DNA from: Costus lasius
Taxonomy: Eukaryota; Streptophyta; Magnoliopsida; Zingiberales; Costaceae
Direction: 5' to 3'
Length of the DNA stretch: 64,000 nt
Assembly: GCA_027563935.2 (NCBI GenBank)
Contig: JANVAS020000222.1
Coordinates: 7,316,001-7,380,000 of the forward strand
Positions 10,256-21,352 of the stretch are shown here, one piece after another. Both the position numbers and the translations under genes were made by a program. Position 1 is the first letter of the stretch, and each line of letters starts with the position of its first letter. The notes under the pieces are model-generated. The model saw nothing but the letters and a program-made list of their open reading frames with translations. It did not search any database and was not told where the DNA came from.

Positions 10256-12112
10256 GCACTAAGACCTAGAGGTTGAGCAACCTCAACCCCATATCTCTAG
10301 TACGACCATCATGCTTCTACTGCGCCAAAGCCTTGGTCAGTGGGTCTGCTAGATTGCTCTCTGTGTCAATTCTGCTAATCTTGACATCACCTCGATCAAT
10401 GATCTCTTTGATCAGGCGAAATCTCTTGAGTATGCGTTTGGACCTTTGATGAGACCGTGGTTCCTTATTATGTGCAGTTCCCATTGTTGTCATAGTAGAG
10501 CTCAATGGGATCTATTGCACTTGGAACCACCTGAAGTTCAGAAAATAACTTCCTGATCCAAACGGCTTCATTGGCTGCCTCAGAAGCAACCACATACTCA
10601 GCTTCGGTTGTAGAATTAGCTATGGTGGATTGCTTGAAGCTCTTCCAGCATACAGCACCTCCAACCATCTTAAACTAATAGCTGGTCTGCGATCTGAAGT
10701 CGTCAGGATCAGACTGGAATGACTCATCAGTGAAGCCCTGCACACTGAGTTCTTCCTGTCCCCGTAGACTTTATAGAATAAATCCTTAGTCCCTTTCAAG
10801 ATACTCAAGGATATTCTTTACAGCCACCCAATGCAGCAAACCTGGATTGAATTGGTATCGGCTGGTTATGCTTACAGCATAACCCACATCTGGTCTAGTA
10901 CACAGCATTGCATACATGATTTATCCCATTGCCGAAGCATAGGGAAATCGACTCATGTTATCCCTCTCAGCCCGTGTTGTAGGACACTGGCTCTTTGAGA
11001 GAGTAAGGCCATCTCTCACTGGAAGGTATCCTTTCTTGGATTGCTCCAAGTTGAACCTCTCCAGGACCTTATCAATGTGGGTACTCTGACTAAGGGCCAA
11101 GAGCCTCTTGGATCTATCCCGGTAGATCCTCACGCCTAGAATATAGGCGGCCTCCCCTAAGTCCTTCATCTCGAAACACTTCCCTAACCATGTCTTCATA
11201 GCTTGAAGACTAGGGATGTCGTTTCCGATGAGTAGTATGTCATCGACATACATGACCAGAAAAGTCATCAAGCTCCCACTGAATTTTCTGTATACACAGG
11301 AGTCTTCTTCACTTTTGATAAAGTCATAATCTCTCACAGCTTCATCAAACTGAAGATTCTAACTTCGAGATGCTTGCTTTAATCCGTAAATGGATTTCTT
11401 TAGCCTGCAGACTTTACTAGTATCTGCAGGATGGATGAAGTCATTAGGTTGTGTCATATACACATCCTTAGTTAGCTTCCCGTTAAGGAACGCTGTCTTC
11501 ACATCCATCTGCCATATCTCATAGTCATGATATGCAGCTATAGCAAGCAGAATCCGAATGGATTTGATCATGGCAACTGGCGAGAAGGTTTCATCATAGT
11601 CCACCCCGTGGACTTGTTTAAATCCTTTAGCCACTAGTCTACCCTTATAGGTAACTATTTTGCCATCCATGTCTGTCTTCCTCTTGAAGACCTATTTACA
11701 CCCTATGGGTTTTACCCCATCAGGCAGCTCAACCAAATCCCAGACTTGGTTAGCCAACATGGAATCCATCTCGGATCGCATGGCCTAAAGCCATCTCTCG
11801 GAGTCCGGTCCACTGACCGCCTCATCATAGGTTCTAGGTTCATCCTCAATGATGAAGATCCCATCGTGTTGGGTCGGTAGCGACCCATACCTTTCAGGTG
11901 CACGACGAATTCTCCCAGACCTACGCGGGGCCTGTGTCTGAGCCTCAGGCTGCCTAGCAACCGGTGCAGGTGGCTCAGGTTCCCATCTCTATGTCTTGTG
12001 GTTGCACTTGGACTTCGTCCAAGTCAAACTTCCTCCCACTAACTTCTTTCATGAGAAATTCTTTCTCTAGAAAGACCGCACCCCGAGCAACAAAAACTTT
12101 GTTCTCGGTGGG
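10256..12112 (-). pseudogene. Copia B pol remnant (integrase tail, RT, RNase H)
   Basis: On the minus strand the order is ENKVFVARGAVFLE (integrase tail, about 12100), RT with WQMDVKTAFLNGKL and the catalytic MYVDDIL (about 11250), then RNase H with STTEAEYVVASEA and SNLADPLTKALAQ (about 10330). The coding potential is split among several frames (11712-11960, 11359-11670, 10921-11337, 10620-10808, 10468-10668, 10317-10505), so it carries multiple frameshifts and stops. Gag, protease and most of integrase are missing beyond 12112, where an oppositely oriented copia PPT begins. It resembles family A pol but with many replacements, for example GYLPVRDGLTLSKS. Confidence 0.85.
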
Positions 12113-12980
12113 AAGTGGGAGATTGCTGGTGTATATGCCCTGCAGACCAATGTATGGACATGGTCAGGCATTGTTTGAATGTACTTTGATAGAATTTCTA
12201 TTCTTTATAAAGGCATGGTCGTTATTATGCAGACTTCTCTACCTGCGTTGATGTATTAAGTTGCATAAAAAATGTCCCAGGAGTTTGGTTGGATCCATTC
12301 TCATAAGCTATCCCCGGTCAAGGTACCTTAGCCTATATGGGACATCTTTGGTACATGTGAGACTAGTGTATGGACTGGTTTGGTGTGGGGCACAGTAACG
12401 CAGACATACGGGTGCATTGGATGCACTGGAGTGATCCACCGTGAGGATTGACTTGTCTAGTCAATAAGTCAATCTCACATGCAAGAGGTTTGTATTGATC
12501 CTTAGACTTGAGGTATTCATGTCTAGATTTGATGATGGATGTGCTTTGATACAGTCTTACGTCTCTCCGTAATTGGGAGATTAAAATAGCTGTCATTGGG
12601 CATGTCATAAGTGATGTAGGCACATGGATGACCAATAGTAGGATTTGCCCCTTCCTTCGGAGGAAGCATGATATCCACTCTGGGGGCGCCCCACCTTATT
12701 GGTTCATGACAGGAATGTGTGGCCACACTAGTTGAGACATGACCAATGCATTGGATGAATAAACTTGAGACTGATCCAATGGCAGGATATCAGTTTAGGC
12801 AAAGGGATCTATAATGCATGGGAATCCTTGTTGCTTGTTAGGGAGTTCTTGCCATATGACTTTAGTCCAATGACATGGGTAGTAGTGATGTGTTGCTAGA
12901 TACCCCTCACTACTTATGATGTTCTGTCTTCATTGCCATCGTCATTTGGATCCTACGGGGTCACACGCAATAGACTCTTG
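12113..12980 (+). mobile_element. PPT and partial LTR of copia C
   Basis: PPT AAGTGGGAGAT at 12113-12123, then an LTR start TGCTGGTGTATATGCCC at 12124 in plus orientation. It resembles the B LTR start and shares with family A the block AGTGATGTGTTGCTAGATACC near 12890. Only about 850 bp are present; it ends against gypsy gag sequence at about 12980 without a TG...CA terminus. It is probably the 3' end of the plus-strand C element whose RT scrap lies at 7999-8150, with B inserted between them and a later deletion removing the rest. Confidence 0.72.
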
Positions 12981-12982
12981 AC

Positions 12983-13261
12983 GTTGTTTCCCAAACTACC
13001 TATCCAACTTAGCTTGCACAATTCTCTTGGGAAAAGGGATAGGTGTCCTATATGGTGATGGTGAACTAGGTCTAGGTACCTCAACTTCACAAGGTAAGTC
13101 ACCTTTCTGTGAAGACTCATTCTCCTTAGAAGGAGAAGAATTAGAATGGGGCTGCACTTGTGTGGGTTGTGGTTCCAAAACTAGTTCATCATTAGGCATG
13201 GCATCAGGCTCACCTTCATCATCATCTTGTAAGAATAAACCTAGGTCACATGCATTTCTAA
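12983..13261 (-). pseudogene. Gypsy gag C-terminal fragment
   Basis: On the minus strand the end of this fragment reads TPIPFPKRIVQAKLDR, then a stop, then FGKQRQES. This is the proline-rich tail that follows gag in Athila/Tat-like elements, downstream of the RSGKQLEDP segment found at 14882 onward. Codons before it are acidic and Ser/Pro-rich (FLQDDDEGEPDAMPNDELVL). It is separated from the rest of gag by the copia LTR at 13262-14881 and cut on the other side by copia C at about 12980. Confidence 0.7.
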
Positions 13262-14881
13262 AATTTTGCATGGGCGGATAATCTAGGTTTCATGGATCGT
13301 TTGACTTGAGATATAATCAACCATACAAGGATAAGTTGAAGCATTACCATGGCCATAGATTTGAATAGCGGCTTGGAAGAAGAAAGGGGAAAGGCACCTC
13401 TTCTCCAAAGGAATCACACACAAGATGTTGATGGCTTCTTCCTTGTGCTTTTGTGCTAGCAAGGCACTAAGAAGTCCTTGGTCGAAACTTGGAGACAAGA
13501 TGTGCACCCCCTTGGCTTGTTTTTCTTCCTTGCGTGAAGATCAAGAAGAGATGTGAGAGGAGGATGAGAGTAGAAGAGGTTTCAAAACCGATTTTCACCA
13601 TAGGAAAGTTGCGGCTTCCAAATATGGTAAGTATCAAAATTGAAACTCCCTTCATTACTCACATGCGTTCACCTTAAGTGAACCAACCGAAACCTCCCTC
13701 TTAAATTGAACCATGCGTTCACACTAAGTGAACCGGTTCAATGTCATTTGGTTCAAGGACCAAATCAAACAAGCCCTGGTTTTGATCTAATTGAACCAAA
13801 TGGTTCAAGATCTAACCACACATCTTATTGAACCTCTTGATCTTTATGATCAAGAATCAATTCTCCCGATCGAAGCTTATCGATCATATGTCCTAATCAA
13901 TCAAACATGATCAGACTATATCTCACTTCCAATCAGAGTTTAAATTGCTTTAAACTGAACTAGAATAATTCCAGTCCACACGATCTGACATAAGTAAGCC
14001 ATATCATCAAATTGTGCGACCCTGAGGGTTTCCTTCATTGTCGGTAACGATAACTTACGTTATCACGATCAGAGAGGGGTATCTAGCAACACATCACTGT
14101 CTCCCGATATGAAGGAAAGAGTCTTCCAAGACTACTCCCAAATCACAGCACAAGTGTGAATCCAACTCACTCAGTATACATGTTCCCTTTGCCACTGGAT
14201 GTTCTCGTTGGATAAGCGTGTCAAGCTTGTAATTCCAACATGATGAGAATGGTTAGATCAGATGATCATAGTCATCTGGGTATGGCCATACACTTTCACA
14301 ACCATCTCATCTAGGGGGCCCCTTTAGAACATCACACTCCAATTAGGAGAGGCAATCCTATATCTATCACTAGTGTCCTAACATGACTCATGGTCACCAT
14401 CCAAGATAATCCTTAACCATTATTTTTCAAATGATATTGAACTACCTCAAGACAATGCCAATCATCATTTAGAAACACAAGTGATCTCAAGTTAAAGGGA
14501 ATATACCACTTGCTTGCTTATAAGGATTTATTCACATTGTGACAAACAATTGAATATCCTAAGTAGGGTCAGTCCAGTACATCCAATGCACCTATGTGTC
14601 TAAATCTTATTGTATGCTCGAAGCATCCTATAAGATCAGAACACATATTAGTCTCTATCATATCAAGGCTGTCTCATGTTCACCAAGATATCTCGACTAA
14701 GGACAATACTGCATGTCAGCCAAGCTGAACACTATTGAGACATTATTCAGAAGTATACATAATAGCAGCAGATAATGTAACAACCTGAATAACAACAATT
14801 GCCTTTATAAAACATAGTTTATACATGATACTGATAATAACCCAAGGCCTCAAACATTAGCCTTAAGGGCATACCCCAACA
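13262..14881 (-). mobile_element. Truncated solo LTR, copia family A, inside gypsy gag
   Basis: The minus-strand start (right end, TGTTGGGGTATGCCC) is intact at 14881. The left end begins at the TTGCATGGGCGG block, so the terminal 40-50 bases with CTTTCA are missing. Gypsy gag lies on both sides. No 5-bp direct repeat is visible (CATCT follows the right end), so the left terminus and target duplication were lost in a deletion that may have taken some gag as well. Confidence 0.82.
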
Positions 14882-16301
14882 CATCTAATGGTCCCCTAGG
14901 ATCTTCTAACTGTTTTCCACTCCTAGTTATGATGGCATTACAATGTTCCCTAGGGTTAGGTTCAGGTTTTGTAGGTAATTTCCCTGGGGGTGTATAAACT
15001 GTGCTAGCTTGTTGTGCTATCTGAGTTTCTAACATCTTATTGTGAGCAACAACACCATCTAATCTAGAGTTAATTTGCTTAAAACTCTCTGTGAACTCCT
15101 CATTTTGTTTCATTTGGGCTCCCATAAATTTTTCAAACATATCTTCTAAGCTAGATTTTTGGGGTTGACTCTGATTTGGATGTCTCTAATTATACCCTCT
15201 ATTCTCATTTTGTCCACTAACATTGTTATTTCTCCAAGACAGGTTAGGATGGTTTCTCCAACCAAGGTTGTAGGTATTAGAGTAGGGGTCATTAATTCTA
15301 CCTTGATTGTAACCCCCTACTGCATTAACTTGCTCACTCCCCTGATCAACTACAACCCTACACTCTTTAGCACGGTGTCCTTGGTTCCCACAAACATCAC
15401 AAGTAACAGAGGAAACTACAGCAGATTGCATCTGAAATGAATCAAAGCGATTGCACAAAGAATCTACCTTTTCTGCCAGAGATCGCCAACCATCAGCATC
15501 GTTCTTACCTTGAGGAGGACGATACAACACTCCTCTCTCAGCAGTCCATTGGTTGTGATTTAGGGTCATCTCTTCAATCAAAGCATAGGCGTCCTCTACA
15601 GTCTTCTTCATCAGTGCTCCCCTTGCAGTAGCATCAACAGCTAAGCGAGTGTTGTAAAGCAAACCATTATAGAAAGTTTGAATCAAAACCCAATCTTCTA
15701 ATCCATGGTGAGGGCACTTCTGTTGTAACTCATTGAAGCGCTCCCATGCCTCACTAAGGGATTCATTGTCCCTCTGTGCAAAGCCCGTGATTTGGTTCCT
15801 CAACTGGATCATCTTACTGGGTGGAAAGTATTTCAGCAAGAAAGCATTTGACAAGAGTTCCCAAGTCGTGAACGTTCCAGTTGGGTGTGAATGTAGCCAA
15901 GCTTTTGCTCTATCCCTGAGAGAAAAAGGGAACAATCTCAGTTTAAGAGCATCATCAGAAACACCATTAATTTTTATAGTATCACAAAATTCAAGAAAAA
16001 GAGATAAGTGTTGATTTAGATCTTCCAAAGGAGATCCTCCAAACTGATTCTGTTGGATCATTGACAAAAACGCTAGTTTAATCTCAAAGGTATTTGCATC
16101 AATTGCAGGCCTAGTAATGCTGGAACGAATTCCCTGTGTATTCAGGGCTGCATAGTCACGCAATGTCCTTCTTTCAGCCATGATAGATTCTTCTTCTCTC
16201 TCTTCTGCAAACCTCAGTTTCCTGCGCAATCTAAGTGTTTTATTAATTTCAAGATCAAAAGGAAATAATGGTCCAGACCTAAGATTTCTGCGCATAAACA
16301 T
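14882..16301 (-). pseudogene. Ty3/gypsy gag (Athila/Tat-like), one amber
   Basis: Capsid and nucleocapsid protein of a gypsy element. The frame starts at the Met at 16301; a second Met about 40 codons in (MAERRTLRDYAALNTQG) is an alternative start. A Retrotrans_gag-type capsid follows (LKLRLFPFSLRDRAKAWLHS), then a CCHC knuckle (CDVCGNQGHRAKEC). A single in-frame TAG at 15186-15188 separates this from the tail (SLEDMFEKFMGAQMKQNEEF ... REHCNAIITRSGKQLEDP). The TAG fits a former CAG. The frame then runs into the inserted copia LTR at 14881. The PBS lies about 140 bases upstream, so this is the first gene of the element. Confidence 0.88.
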
Positions 16302-16438
16302 GCAGATTGTCAGAAAAGTTCAGATTTTGCAGAGCTTAAAAGAAAATCAGAATCTATCACAGAAAATAGTAGAGAAATTCAAACAAAAGCTTAGTCTAAC
16401 AATATTATCAATTATATCAATATTAACAAAACCAAGGT

Positions 16439-16455
16439 CCCCGGCAACAGCGCTA
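16439..16455 (-). other. Primer-binding site of the gypsy element (tRNA-Asp type)
   Basis: On the minus strand TAGCGCTGTTGCCGGGG. Plant tRNA-Asp would give TGGCGCCGTTGCCGGGG, so there are two mismatches. It lies six bases inside the LTR end at 16462. It is the usual primer class of Athila/Tat elements. Confidence 0.75.
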
Positions 16456-16739
16456 AAAACTTGTTGTGTCCACAAGTGCACAGATACTCGAAGTAATATT
16501 TAAGATATCGAACCACAGAGAGCTCGTTGTTAAGTACTGACTAATTGACTTTTCACTAGCTAAGTAAATCGAGTAATGATGCAGGTAAACAATCGAACGG
16601 TGTACGGAAAGAATTAGAGAGAAAAGCTTGGGACTAGGGGTTCATCCATCTCGAAATTCATGATTAGATATCATTAAATGTTCATCAATCTAATTCTTAT
16701 TATGGTAAAGATATAGCTTACTTTAGAAAGAAATTAACT

Positions 16740-16896
16740 CACTCTCGCGTAGTTAATTTACAAACAACGATCCTCACTCTCGCGCAAGATCAATTAAATG
16801 TTAAATATAAGTAAACCTTGATCAAAGAGATTAAAAATCACTCTCGTGCATTCCATCTCAGTATCAAGATCTCAAGTAAAACTAAGCACTCTCGCA
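16740..16896. repeat. Dispersed CACTCTCGYG motif cluster in gypsy LTR 1
   Basis: The decamer CACTCTCG(C/T)(G/A) occurs near 16740, 16775, 16839 and 16887. LTR 2 has four counterparts (CACTTTCG(C/T)G or similar) at about 21940, 21975, 22096 and 22157. The spacing is irregular. The conservation of several copies in two diverged LTRs suggests function, possibly protein binding or RNA processing in the R/U5 side, which is inference. Confidence 0.5.
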
Positions 16897-17213
16897 CCTT
16901 AGTTTCACAGGTTTTACTCAAGGGGGTCTAACTTTCCGACATCTATCTCTAGCATGTTTTCAAGTCTAAAATAGTAATGATTTCTAGGTCATAAGCATCA
17001 ACAAGAATTAAGCTTCTAAAATCTACAAATAAGAACACAACCAATCTCTTTGTAACATCCCGTTATCTTAACCCCAAACAAGCAACATAATTCATAAAAG
17101 AAACAGGATGTGTCATACAAGATCGATTCATATGCTAGGTAAAACCAAGTCCAGGAATCCCGATTTGAAAATTTCGAATCTACATACATACGAATCTCCA
17201 CAAAACACAATTT

Positions 17214-17348
17214 CATAAAGGTACCTGCCACCCACGCATTCCTTGCACTAGACATATGCAAGGCAACAGTTATATCAAATCCGTATCAAAACCATAAAAT
17301 CCATAAAGGTACCTGCCACCAGGCAATACTTGCACTAGACATATGCAA
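17214..17348 (+). repeat. 88-bp duplication in solo LTR
   Basis: CATAAAGGTACCTGCCACC followed by TTGCACTAGACATATGCAAG occurs twice, starting at 17214 and 17302. The chromovirus copy at 46101-48920 has one unit (near 48712-48760). Confidence 0.8.
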
Positions 17349-17803
17349 GTTACAGATATATCAAAACCGATTACAAAGAATACACCACAAACCGAAATTC
17401 AAAACAAAATCACAAAATCGCTTTTATAAACTCATACCAAACACCGAAACCAGGCCAAAGCCCGCGGTGACACAAAAATCAAAACCATTTAACTGCCACA
17501 ATCCGGCAACACAAATTCATATAGTTTAGCCATAGTCGGCCTCAGTTACTTAAGCACAAAAGTTATACATCCAATCAGCATGAAGAATCACAATATCCGT
17601 ATAATATGCTAACTCATGCAGTGCGCCCCTGTTCTACACCTGAAAACATTGAGGGGTGAGCTACACAGCCCAGTGAGTGGATAGTCTAAATCGACCATCC
17701 ATAACATACACTCAAAAATATAGACAGATTATTTTAAAAATCTTTAACAGGAACATTATGTCAACATATAACAACATAAAGAAAACAGAAGTCATAATAA
17801 CAG

Positions 17804-17921
17804 TCAGATGTACACACCAACATATAACAAACTCAGGTTCTAGAGTTATACTCTAAACCAACTCAGATGTACACACCAACATATAACAAACTCAGGTTCT
17901 AGAGTTATACTCTAAACCAAC
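17804..17921 (+). repeat. 59-bp perfect tandem duplication in solo LTR
   Basis: Two essentially identical 59-base units starting at 17804 and 17863 (TCAGATGTACACACCAAC...CTAAACCAAC). Copy 2 of the LTR has a single related unit near 48100-48175. Confidence 0.85.
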
Positions 17922-18057
17922 TAAACACACCAACACTTAATTAACCTAGTTGTCCAGCATATTCAGTAGTGACCATTATGGTCTAACCCGGCTTTGGCCT
18001 AAGCACTGGGAGACTGCAAAATTTCATGCAACACATAAACATGGACAGTGAGTAGAA

Positions 18058-18270
18058 TCAAGAGGTGGCCCCCGCCAGGTCACGACGTGGCACTTTGCTC
18101 TAAAACACCCCATAAACACATCGATGGATTGTGTGTAGATTCAAGAGGTGGCCCCCGCCGGGTCACGACGTGGCACTTTGCTCTACGACACCCCATATCA
18201 CAAAAAGAGAGTGATGACATCAAGAGGTGGCCCCTGTCCGACCAAGACATGGCACTTTGCGTCAAAACCC
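18058..18270 (+). repeat. Three-unit tandem repeat of about 80 bp in solo LTR
   Basis: Units start TCAAGAGGTGGCCCC at 18058, 18141 and 18220 and contain CACTTTGC about 40 bases in. The other copy of this LTR has two units (about 47830-47965), so repeat number varies between insertions. Confidence 0.85.
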
Positions 18271-20699
18271 GTTCTCCCAAAAGGTTCCTACTGGACAACA
18301 GACACATCTTATATCATATATCACAAAGGTGGACTCCTAAGTGTCAACTAGACTCTAGGATAGTCATCACAATAATCACATCGGGCAGGCTGAACAACAA
18401 CCCCCATCACAATAATCATAACAGGCAGGCTGAACATCAACCCCCTTCACATATCACAATACAGGGCTGAAAATTCAAACCCTTAACATATCACATATTG
18501 ACCATCCCCTTGAGTACACAGCTACACTTAGCCTTAGTCCTAACCAACACATGATCACAACAGATAATATTCGAAAATCCCATATCAACATAATTTTCGA
18601 AATTCACATAACCACATAATATTCACATATTCAAAGATCACTTAACATTCCAAAAATCATAAATCACATAATATTTAAAAATCACATAACATAGTGTAAT
18701 CCTTAAGTTTCAGGCTGGTCAGTTCAGTGTAACCTTGCTATGTTATCACCCAATGTTCTCAAACATGAATACATGGTCTTAGATAAATAAACATGAGTTT
18801 TATAATATTATAAGCATTTATCAAGTATCCATAAAATCAATATAAAATTTAAACATAAACTTAAAGCATGTATTCATCAAATTGCTTTACAATTCACACA
18901 TGTAACCCACGGTTAACATAACATATTATCTACTAAATTTTAAACCTTAGTTAACATGAATTTCATACTCAAGATCAATGATTTAATGCTTCCTAAACTC
19001 CATATAAGAAATACCCTAATTTCGGTTTTCATGGAGACATACCCTAAATTCGGTTTTCATGAAAATACCCTAAACTAGTTTTCATGGAGAAATATCAAGA
19101 TTCAATTCACATGTAAACATATTAACTACAAATATCAATATTAATATCAAGTTTCGGTTTTCATAAATAAATAGCTTAAGTTCGGTTTTTAGCATGGTAA
19201 AACTTTCCAATCAATCTAACGCATCAATTAATACAACCAAATTGCTAGAAATCGAAAAGACACACCACTCACCTCTTAACCGAGAACACTAGGGTTAAAA
19301 TCTCCCCACAAACTCACCTAAAGCCTTGATGCCGCCCAAGGGATCTCCAAGAACTCGCCAAGGAAGTTTCTTCACTTCAAGGAAATTTGCCAAGGGAAGA
19401 AGATGAAGAAAAATCACCTCAAAATTCCAAGAACACCAAAATCGCCTTCTTCTTCCTAGCCGTCGCCCAAAATTTCTTTCAAGCCAAAAATCTCGCCCAA
19501 AAACTCTACCCTAACCGAAATACCAATTTGAATTTTCGGTTTTAATTCTTAACCCATTAACCCATTAATTCAAATCGGGTTTAATCCATTTAACCAATAA
19601 TTTGAATTTTAAACCCAATTAGCGCAAACCCAATAACCCATGATTAACTAATTAATTTAACCATTAACTAACCATTCACTTAATGAAAATCCAATAAGGA
19701 TTTAATTGACATCCAATAAGGATTAACGTCCAATAACTCCAATTAATTAACAATTAAATAACTTAAATTAACAAGCAGTAAACTCTAATTAATTAACTGA
19801 AAATTGGTATCCAATAAGCTAGTTAATTAATTAACATTAACATCCAAAAATCTCTAATTTAATTAACTATAATTCAACAACCAAAATCTCCAATTAATTT
19901 ATCATAAATTAACAATCAATACACAGGAATAATAACACAGTCAATAATTTTATTTAAATCAAAAATAATGCTTACCGGGACTTAAGATCCTTGGATCTTA
20001 CACTCTTGCGATGAATTCTTACTATAAATTTTAGGGTTCCAAGTCTTATGGTATCATCTTCTTAGTTCATAACATAAAACTCCTAAACATGTTAATGTAT
20101 GATACTAGGAACAATTAAAGGCATTCATCACTTGAGTAAAATTACCATATCAAGAACAAATTGATGAGTAAAAATCATCTAACCATTAGAATATCAAGGG
20201 GATTAAACCCCCATGTCCCAAAAGAAGGTTTAAGCTACCATGGTGAAAGAATCATATTAAAAGATCATTTTATAATGATTAGAAGTCGAAAAGAGGGAGT
20301 AAAAATTCAAAACCGTGATTGAAACCTAAATTTCAACCCGTAATACGAATTGGAGCTGCGATGAACAGTGCGGCGATCACGAATTTGATGATTCCTCCCT
20401 CGATCGGCTTCCTTTCAATCTGAAATTTCAGTGGCGTGTTCTTTTTCCTTAGGATGAGCTTCCTTCCAAAAATCAAGACCGGAGATGATCGGAACAGTAA
20501 ATGGCGGTGAACCCTAGCGCGGCAGCGATCTCCTCCAATTCTCTCTGAGTCGTTCATAAAAATTTGTCCTTTTGCTTCGAAATTACTCGCCTACTTATGC
20601 TGAGTCTTCCCCTATTTTTGGATCTTCAATTGGGTCCCTAGATCTCGAGAAATCAAGTTTTTAAATTTGCGGCGGAAAACTCAGAAATCTGGGTTTACA

Positions 20700-21103
20700 A
20701 ATACGGTACCGTATATTGAATACGGTAGTGCCGTATTTTCTTTCTATGAGTTCTGGCTAGAAGATATGGTACCGTGACAATGTCGCCTCATAATACGGCA
20801 GTGCTGTATTTTTGCTGAAATGTTCTGGTCATAATTGCCACAAAATACGGCACCGTGCAATTTCTTACGGCAGTGTCGTATTTTTGTCGAAACTCTCTAG
20901 TTGAAACTGCTGGAAAATACGGTGGCGTGTAAGTTCATATGTCAGTGTCGTATTTCTTGTCGAAACTCTCTGGTTGAAACCGCTGGAAAATATGGGGGTG
21001 TGTAGTTTCATACGGCCATGCCGTATTCCACCCAAAACGTTCCCTGCGAAATACGGTACCGTGACGATTTTGCTCCAAAATACGGCAGTGCCGTATTTTT
21101 GCT
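20700..21103. repeat. Array of imperfect palindromes in gypsy LTR 1
   Basis: About five or six degenerate units of roughly 65-80 bp. Each has an ATACGGTACCGTG-like and a TACGGCAGTGCCGTATTTT-like core, linked by CTCTCTGGTTGAAAC-like spacers. The first core (20701-20714, ATACGGTACCGTAT) is a perfect 14-base palindrome. LTR 2 has related but decayed cores (about 52654-52690 and 53040-53200). Such reiterated palindromes in a U3 region could be protein-binding sites; this is inference. Confidence 0.7.
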
Positions 21104-21352
21104 AGAGGATCCCTTTTGAGTTGAAATTTGATGGGTAGACTCCTCTTGATGGTTAGAACTCATTCATGCATTGAGATTGCTTGAAAACCGGCGATAATGA
21201 TGTCTTTTTACCTGAAATTGATCAAAAACTAAAGACGGTGTAGATTCCAAAGTATATGTTAAAAAGGTATAGAAACAAAGCAAAAGAGTAAGATCATGGC
21301 TCAAAAGACTACTAAATAAGTATGAAAAACACTATGAAATTTAGAGTCATCA

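Larger units (their letters stand above)
8151..12112 (-). mobile_element. Copia family B element, 5'-truncated
   Basis: Minus-strand copia element represented by its 3' LTR (8151-10244), PPT (10245-10255) and a decayed pol 3' half (10256-12112). LTR termini are TGTTGGTGTATATGCCC...CCCAACA, related to but clearly distinct from family A. It inserted in reverse orientation into the RT of a plus-strand copia (C), with GGGAT at 8146-8150 as left target duplication. Its 5' half, including the 5' LTR, has been removed by a deletion ending at about 12112. Confidence 0.82.
17051..20002 (+). mobile_element. Solo LTR of chromovirus-like Ty3/gypsy, copy 1
   Basis: 2952 bp, beginning TGTAACATCCCG and ending GGATCTTACA, flanked by CTCTT at 17046-17050 and 20003-20007. 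A second diverged copy lies at 46101-48920. The length and the TGTAACATCCCG start fit Tekay/Del-type chromovirus LTRs. No PBS, PPT or coding sequence adjoins it. It contains three local duplications that copy 2 lacks or has in fewer units. The rest is AT-rich without a convincing ORF; the frame at 18048-18470 simply spans the tandem repeat. Confidence 0.88.
12983..21352 (-). mobile_element. Athila/Tat-like Ty3/gypsy element (5' part)
   Basis: Minus-strand element: 5' LTR 16462-21352, PBS 16439-16455, gag 14882-16301, and a further gag segment 12983-13261 beyond a copia LTR. No pol is seen, because the left side is replaced by copia C. A chromovirus-like solo LTR sits inside its 5' LTR. Assignment to the Athila/Tat side of gypsy rests on the gag (RTLRDYAA start, AKAWLHS, CDVCGNQGHRAKEC, ITRSGKQLEDP) and the tRNA-Asp-like PBS. 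Confidence 0.8.
16462..21352 (-). repeat. Gypsy LTR 1 (5' LTR), split by a solo LTR
   Basis: The left end (minus-strand 3' end) reads CAACA next to the PBS. The right end (minus-strand start) is TGATGACTCT at 21352. About 1.93 kb is its own sequence; 17051-20002 plus one copy of CTCTT is a later insertion. Its termini and internal blocks, including TACTCGAAGTAATA and ATATCGAACCACAGAGA near the left end, recur in LTR 2 (from 21669). It carries a CTCTCG-type motif array (16740-16896) and an array of short palindromes (20700-21103). Confidence 0.8.

Noticed and set aside
10256..12980. An inversion at 12112
   Set aside because: Opposite orientations are explained by antisense insertion of B into a plus-strand element followed by a deletion with TCCCAC microhomology.
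12996..13271. Independent acidic/Pro-rich gene
   Set aside because: Its end (FPKRIVQAKLDR) and position match the post-gag segment of the gypsy element whose gag lies at 14882-16301.
18048..18470. 140-codon ORF in the chromovirus solo LTR
   Set aside because: It is produced by reading through the about 80-bp tandem repeat; the other LTR copy does not keep it.
20700..21103. CRISPR-like array
   Set aside because: The units are degenerate palindromic repeats within a plant LTR with similar, not unique, spacers.
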